From: Haliscomenobacter hydrossis DSM 1100
GTDB lineage: Bacteria > Bacteroidota > Bacteroidia > Chitinophagales > Saprospiraceae
Reading direction: 5' to 3'
NCBI RefSeq assembly: GCF_000212735.1
Contig: NC_015510.1
Location: 7,255,001 to 7,319,000 of the forward strand
DNA length: 64,000 nucleotides
Positions 60,830 through 64,000 of the stretch are shown here, one piece after another. The translations under genes and the position numbers were made by a program. Under the pieces are notes generated by a model that saw nothing but the letters and a program-made list of their open reading frames with translations, was not told where the DNA came from and made no database searches. How positions within the stretch are numbered: the stretch's first letter is position 1; each line of letters starts with the position of its first letter.

Positions 60830-63800
60830 ATGCTCAAGTATTACCTCACTAGTGCACCATTCTTGCTACGCAGGACATTTGGTGCTTTGCTATTGATTAC
60901 CGGGTTCCTGGTATCCGCTTCCGCACAACAGCGCATAAGTGGTAAAGTGACCGATGCGGAGGGTGGTGCGCTACCCGGAGCAAGTGTTCTCGTACAGGGT
61001 ACCACCCGAGGCACTGTAAGTGGTTTGGAAGGGGAATACACCCTGGATGTACCCAATAATGCTGTACTCGAAATCAGCTTTACAGGCTTCAGTAAACAAG
61101 TCATTGTAGTGGGTAATCGCACAGTGATCAATATTGTACTGGAGGAGGATGCTCAACTCTTAAATGAAGTGACCATTACGGCCTTGGGCATTGAAGCCAA
61201 CAAAAAGAACCTGACCTATTCTTCGCAAACTGTGGATGGTGAAGAACTCCAAAACACGCAACGCGACAATGCTTTTTTGGGTTTGCAAGGTCGGGTAGCG
61301 GGTCTGAACCTTACTCCGGTATCCGGGGTAGCGGGTGGATCCGTGAACATCAACCTGCGCGGGGTAAACTCTTTGGGCAGCAGCAACCAGCCCTTGATTG
61401 TACTGGATGGTTTACCGATCAACAGTGGAACCATGGATCAACACAACCTGCATTCGGATGCTACCGGCGTCAATGGAGATGTGAACAACAACCGGGATGA
61501 CATTGGTAGCCGTCTGGCGGAATTGAACCCCAATGACATTGAACGGATTTCAATTCTAAAAGGACCGGAAGCCGCCGCCTTGTATGGCAATGAAGGCGCC
61601 AATGGGGTCATCCTGATCAGTACCCGCAAAGGAAAGGCGGGAACTGGAAAATTGACCTACAACAACCGTTTTGCCGCTTCGGAGCTTTATTTGTTTCCTG
61701 AAATCCAAACCGTTTATGGCCGTGGTCGCAACGGTGGAGTCGAAGTCAATGACCCGGATTTCTTTGGACCAAAGTACGCCGATGGCACCCAATTTTACGA
61801 CAACGTATCCAATTTTTACCAAAGAGGTAGCAACCAACGCCATGACCTGGCCTTTGAAGGGGGGAGTGAGAAGATCACTTACCGCATGTCCACTTCGTAT
61901 CTGGACAGCAAAGGGATCATCCAGACCAACCGCTTTCAACAAGTGAATGCGGCACTGAATACCGATGCACAGGTATTGAAGTGGCTCAAGTTGACCAGCC
62001 GCTTCAGTTATGCCCGCAACAAGAACGTCTTGCCACCAGGGGGAGGCCAGGGCTATCTAACCGCTTTGATGCGTTTCCCCAGGGATAAAGATGCCCGCCA
62101 ATATGAGAACCCGGATGGCACCCGGATTCTTACTTTACCAGCCGCTACACCTGGAACAGACAATGACAACCCTTTCTTCAACGTCAATAACAGTGCCCGC
62201 GAAGAACAAACCGACCGTACCAATGCGAACATTTCACTAAAAGCAGATCTGACGCCCTGGTTGAGCCTGACCGGTCGTTTTGGCGCGGATATTTACGCTA
62301 CCAACGCCAACCGTTTTTTCCATCCTTTTTCCAATATTGGATTTCCTCGTGGTGGATGGCTTGAAAACTATACAGATTTGGGACGCTTGCTCAACAGCAA
62401 CTTTTTCGCGAATGTGCGTAAGAGTTTTGGAAAGCTGAGTACCAGTTTTCAAATAGGTGGATCGCTGGATGACCGTCGGTACGAAACAACCTCCGTTTAT
62501 GGTGAAAAGTTGTTTTTGCCCGATTTCAACAGCATCAACAACGTTGAGCCCACCACGATGCGCAACAAGACCATCCTAACTCGTCAGCGCTTGTTGGGTG
62601 CATTTGCCCAAGCAAACTTTACCTTTGATGAATGGTTGACTTTGAATGTCACCGCCCGTAATGACTGGTCTTCGACCTTGCCGGTTGAAAACCGTTCCTA
62701 TTTCTACCCATCGGTCGGTTTGAGCTGGAACATCATGGACATGCCCTTCCTGAAGAGCAAGCCCAGCGTTGTGGATTTTTTCAAGTTGCGGGCAACTTTT
62801 GCGGAAGTGGGTAACCCTGCTCCACCGTATAAAATCCGTGCTCGTTTGGTGCCTCAAACCTCTACTGGCGGTGGATTCCTGTATGATTTCTTCGGAGACA
62901 ATCCATTTTTGAAGCCAGAAACGGTACGCAGTTATGAATTTGGCACCGAGCTCGGTTTTTTCAAACGCCGTTTGACCATTGAAGCAAGCTGGTTCTCTAA
63001 AACCTTGATTGATCAAATCATTTTTCAACGCTTGAGCTACGGGACCGGATTTATTTTCGGTTTGCTGAATGGTGGGGAAATGAATACGACGGGTTTTGAA
63101 GTGCAATTGGGTCTGGTACCGATCCGGACTAAAAACTTTGAGTGGGAGCTGAATATGAACCTTACGCATTATGACACCAAGGTACTTTACCTACCTGCTG
63201 ATCAATCTGAATATTACAACTCCGACACCTGGGTTCACAACAACGTACGGGCCAGTGCTTTTGCACCAGCCGATTTACTTGCAGCGCGTTTCAACCAGGC
63301 AGCCAACCGTTTTGACCCAACCGTTAATGGTCGTGGTGCAGGATCGGCCACGGCAATTGGAGGGTTTAGCTACTTGCGCAACAGCAAGGGCCAGGTATTG
63401 ATCAACCCTACTACAGGTTTCCCGATTATGAACTCGAACTTTTTGCCAATTGGTGACCGCAATCCTGACTTCACCATGGGTATTGTAAACAGTTTTAGCT
63501 TTAAGAATTTCAATTTATCCTTTCTTCTCGACATCCGCAAAGGTGGTGATATCTACAATGGAAACGAACACTATCTTGTGCGCAATGGATTAAGTGTCAA
63601 CACCCTTGATCGAGACGTGCCCATCGTTTTCCCCGGTGTATTGCGCGACGGCAAAGAGGAAAGTGAAGCGCCAACCGTAAACAGCAAGGAAATCATTCCT
63701 AGTGCCAATGAATTGTATTATACTACTGCACTTGCACCAGAAGAGTTTGTGGAAAAAGACATCAACTGGCTGCGTTTACGCGATGTGACTTTGCGTTTTA

Positions 63801-64000
63801 ATTTCCCTGCTAAAATGCTCGGAAATCGCCGTGCTGTCAAGGAATTGAGCGTTTTTGTCAACGGTACTGACTTGTTTTTGATCACCAATTACACCGGAGC
63901 CGACCCCTACATCAGTGTGACCAGTCCGGCAACAGGTGGTGCAGGCGGCTTTGGCTTGGATTTTGGCAAAACATCATTGCCTCGTCAGGTTTCAGCTGGT
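60830..64000 (+). CDS. SusC/RagA-family TonB-dependent receptor (3' end cut by window)
   Basis: An open frame of 1057 codons runs from the ATG at 60830 to the window edge. A signal peptide ends near residue 33 (SASAQ); residues ~35-115 are the carboxypeptidase-regulatory-like domain (ISGKVTDAEGGALPGASV); the plug has the SusC landmarks NLRGVNSLGSSNQPLIVLDG and GPEAAALYGNEGANGVI; the barrel follows. The final residues seen, SLPRQVSAG, are the usual last strand, so only about 5 residues should be missing. SusC proteins import glycans or peptides together with a SusD lipoprotein, which would be expected just past the edge. Confidence 0.95.
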   Translation, partial: MLKYYLTSAPFLLRRTFGALLLITGFLVSASAQQRISGKVTDAEGGALPGASVLVQGTTRGTVSGLEGEYTLDVPNNAVLEISFTGFSKQVIVVGNRTVINIVLEEDAQLLNEVTITALGIEANKKNLTYSSQTVDGEELQNTQRDNAFLGLQGRVAGLNLTPVSGVAGGSVNINLRGVNSLGSSNQPLIVLDGLPINSGTMDQHNLHSDATGVNGDVNNNRDDIGSRLAELNPNDIERISILKGPEAAALYGNEGANGVILISTRKGKAGTGKLTYNNRFAASELYLFPEIQTVYGRGRNGGVEVNDPDFFGPKYADGTQFYDNVSNFYQRGSNQRHDLAFEGGSEKITYRMSTSYLDSKGIIQTNRFQQVNAALNTDAQVLKWLKLTSRFSYARNKNVLPPGGGQGYLTALMRFPRDKDARQYENPDGTRILTLPAATPGTDNDNPFFNVNNSAREEQTDRTNANISLKADLTPWLSLTGRFGADIYATNANRFFHPFSNIGFPRGGWLENYTDLGRLLNSNFFANVRKSFGKLSTSFQIGGSLDDRRYETTSVYGEKLFLPDFNSINNVEPTTMRNKTILTRQRLLGAFAQANFTFDEWLTLNVTARNDWSSTLPVENRSYFYPSVGLSWNIMDMPFLKSKPSVVDFFKLRATFAEVGNPAPPYKIRARLVPQTSTGGGFLYDFFGDNPFLKPETVRSYEFGTELGFFKRRLTIEASWFSKTLIDQIIFQRLSYGTGFIFGLLNGGEMNTTGFEVQLGLVPIRTKNFEWELNMNLTHYDTKVLYLPADQSEYYNSDTWVHNNVRASAFAPADLLAARFNQAANRFDPTVNGRGAGSATAIGGFSYLRNSKGQVLINPTTGFPIMNSNFLPIGDRNPDFTMGIVNSFSFKNFNLSFLLDIRKGGDIYNGNEHYLVRNGLSVNTLDRDVPIVFPGVLRDGKEESEAPTVNSKEIIPSANELYYTTALAPEEFVEKDINWLRLRDVTLRFNFPAKMLGNRRAVKELSVFVNGTDLFLITNYTGADPYISVTSPATGGAGGFGLDFGKTSLPRQVSAG

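Overview
The window reads as a piece of a Bacteroidota chromosome, most likely from the Saprospiria/Chitinophagia side of the phylum (a filamentous Haliscomenobacter- or Lewinella-like organism is a guess from gene style, not a measurement). Four proteins carry C-terminal type IX secretion (T9SS type A) sorting domains, there are two TonB-dependent receptors with carboxypeptidase-regulatory N-termini (one of SusC/RagA type), and several promoters fit the Bacteroidota pattern TTTG-N19/20-TAnnTTTG. No rRNA, tRNA, CRISPR array, transposase or prophage was recognised.

Layout. 1-3057: membrane glycosyltransferase-like protein and pyrG (minus). 3.5-4.4 kb: exported two-lobe aspartic protease. 4.7-12.1 kb: a surface protein made of three copies of a ~447-residue unit, then a TonB-dependent receptor. 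12.1-15.6 kb: an arsenic operon on the minus strand, arsR - metallophosphoesterase - DUF6428 - arsC - acr3, with a candidate ArsR operator and a long nested palindrome between arsC and acr3. 15.7-18.0 kb: cupin protein and a secreted PQQ-type sugar dehydrogenase. 18.1-20.9 kb: c-di-AMP synthase dacA (minus), an unknown exported coiled-coil protein and nicotinamidase pncA. 21.0-25.9 kb: a 1047-residue TPR protein and an outer-membrane barrel. 26.0-28.3 kb: FG-GAP/VCBS T9SS protein (minus). 28.4-30.2 kb: a membrane-protein remnant, a slipin and a VapBC-like toxin-antitoxin pair. 30.3-35.4 kb: dnaG (minus, TTG start), a large nested palindrome, a two-domain ModF-like ABC ATPase and an MFS transporter. 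35.5-49.8 kb: a strong promoter with a ~440 nt leader, a choice-of-anchor-like exported protein and a 4351-residue adhesin-like protein with eleven 132-residue SdrD-B-type repeats. 49.8-51.0 kb: an apparently mobile phzF-family gene between imperfect inverted repeats resembling integron attC sites. 51.1-54.5 kb: HerA/YjgR-like ATPase, DRGH endonuclease, coaE. 54.5-56.4 kb: a RloA/RloB (AbiL-like) ATPase-TOPRIM defence pair. 56.5-60.5 kb: PadR regulator with an overlapping MacB/FtsX-type permease, and a lipoprotein. 60.8 kb to the edge: SusC-type receptor missing only its last few residues.

The most unusual recurring structure is a set of eight long intergenic palindromes (about 65-340 bp), most built from short tandem words followed by their reverse complement, at 3066, 13221, 18033, 24134, 25883, 32358, 52643 and 59523. 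Three lie exactly between convergent genes and look like bidirectional terminators; others lie inside operons or upstream of genes. The phzF cassette and the RloAB pair are the best candidates for acquired accessory DNA. All calls rest on reading the sequence and on family knowledge; no database search was run.
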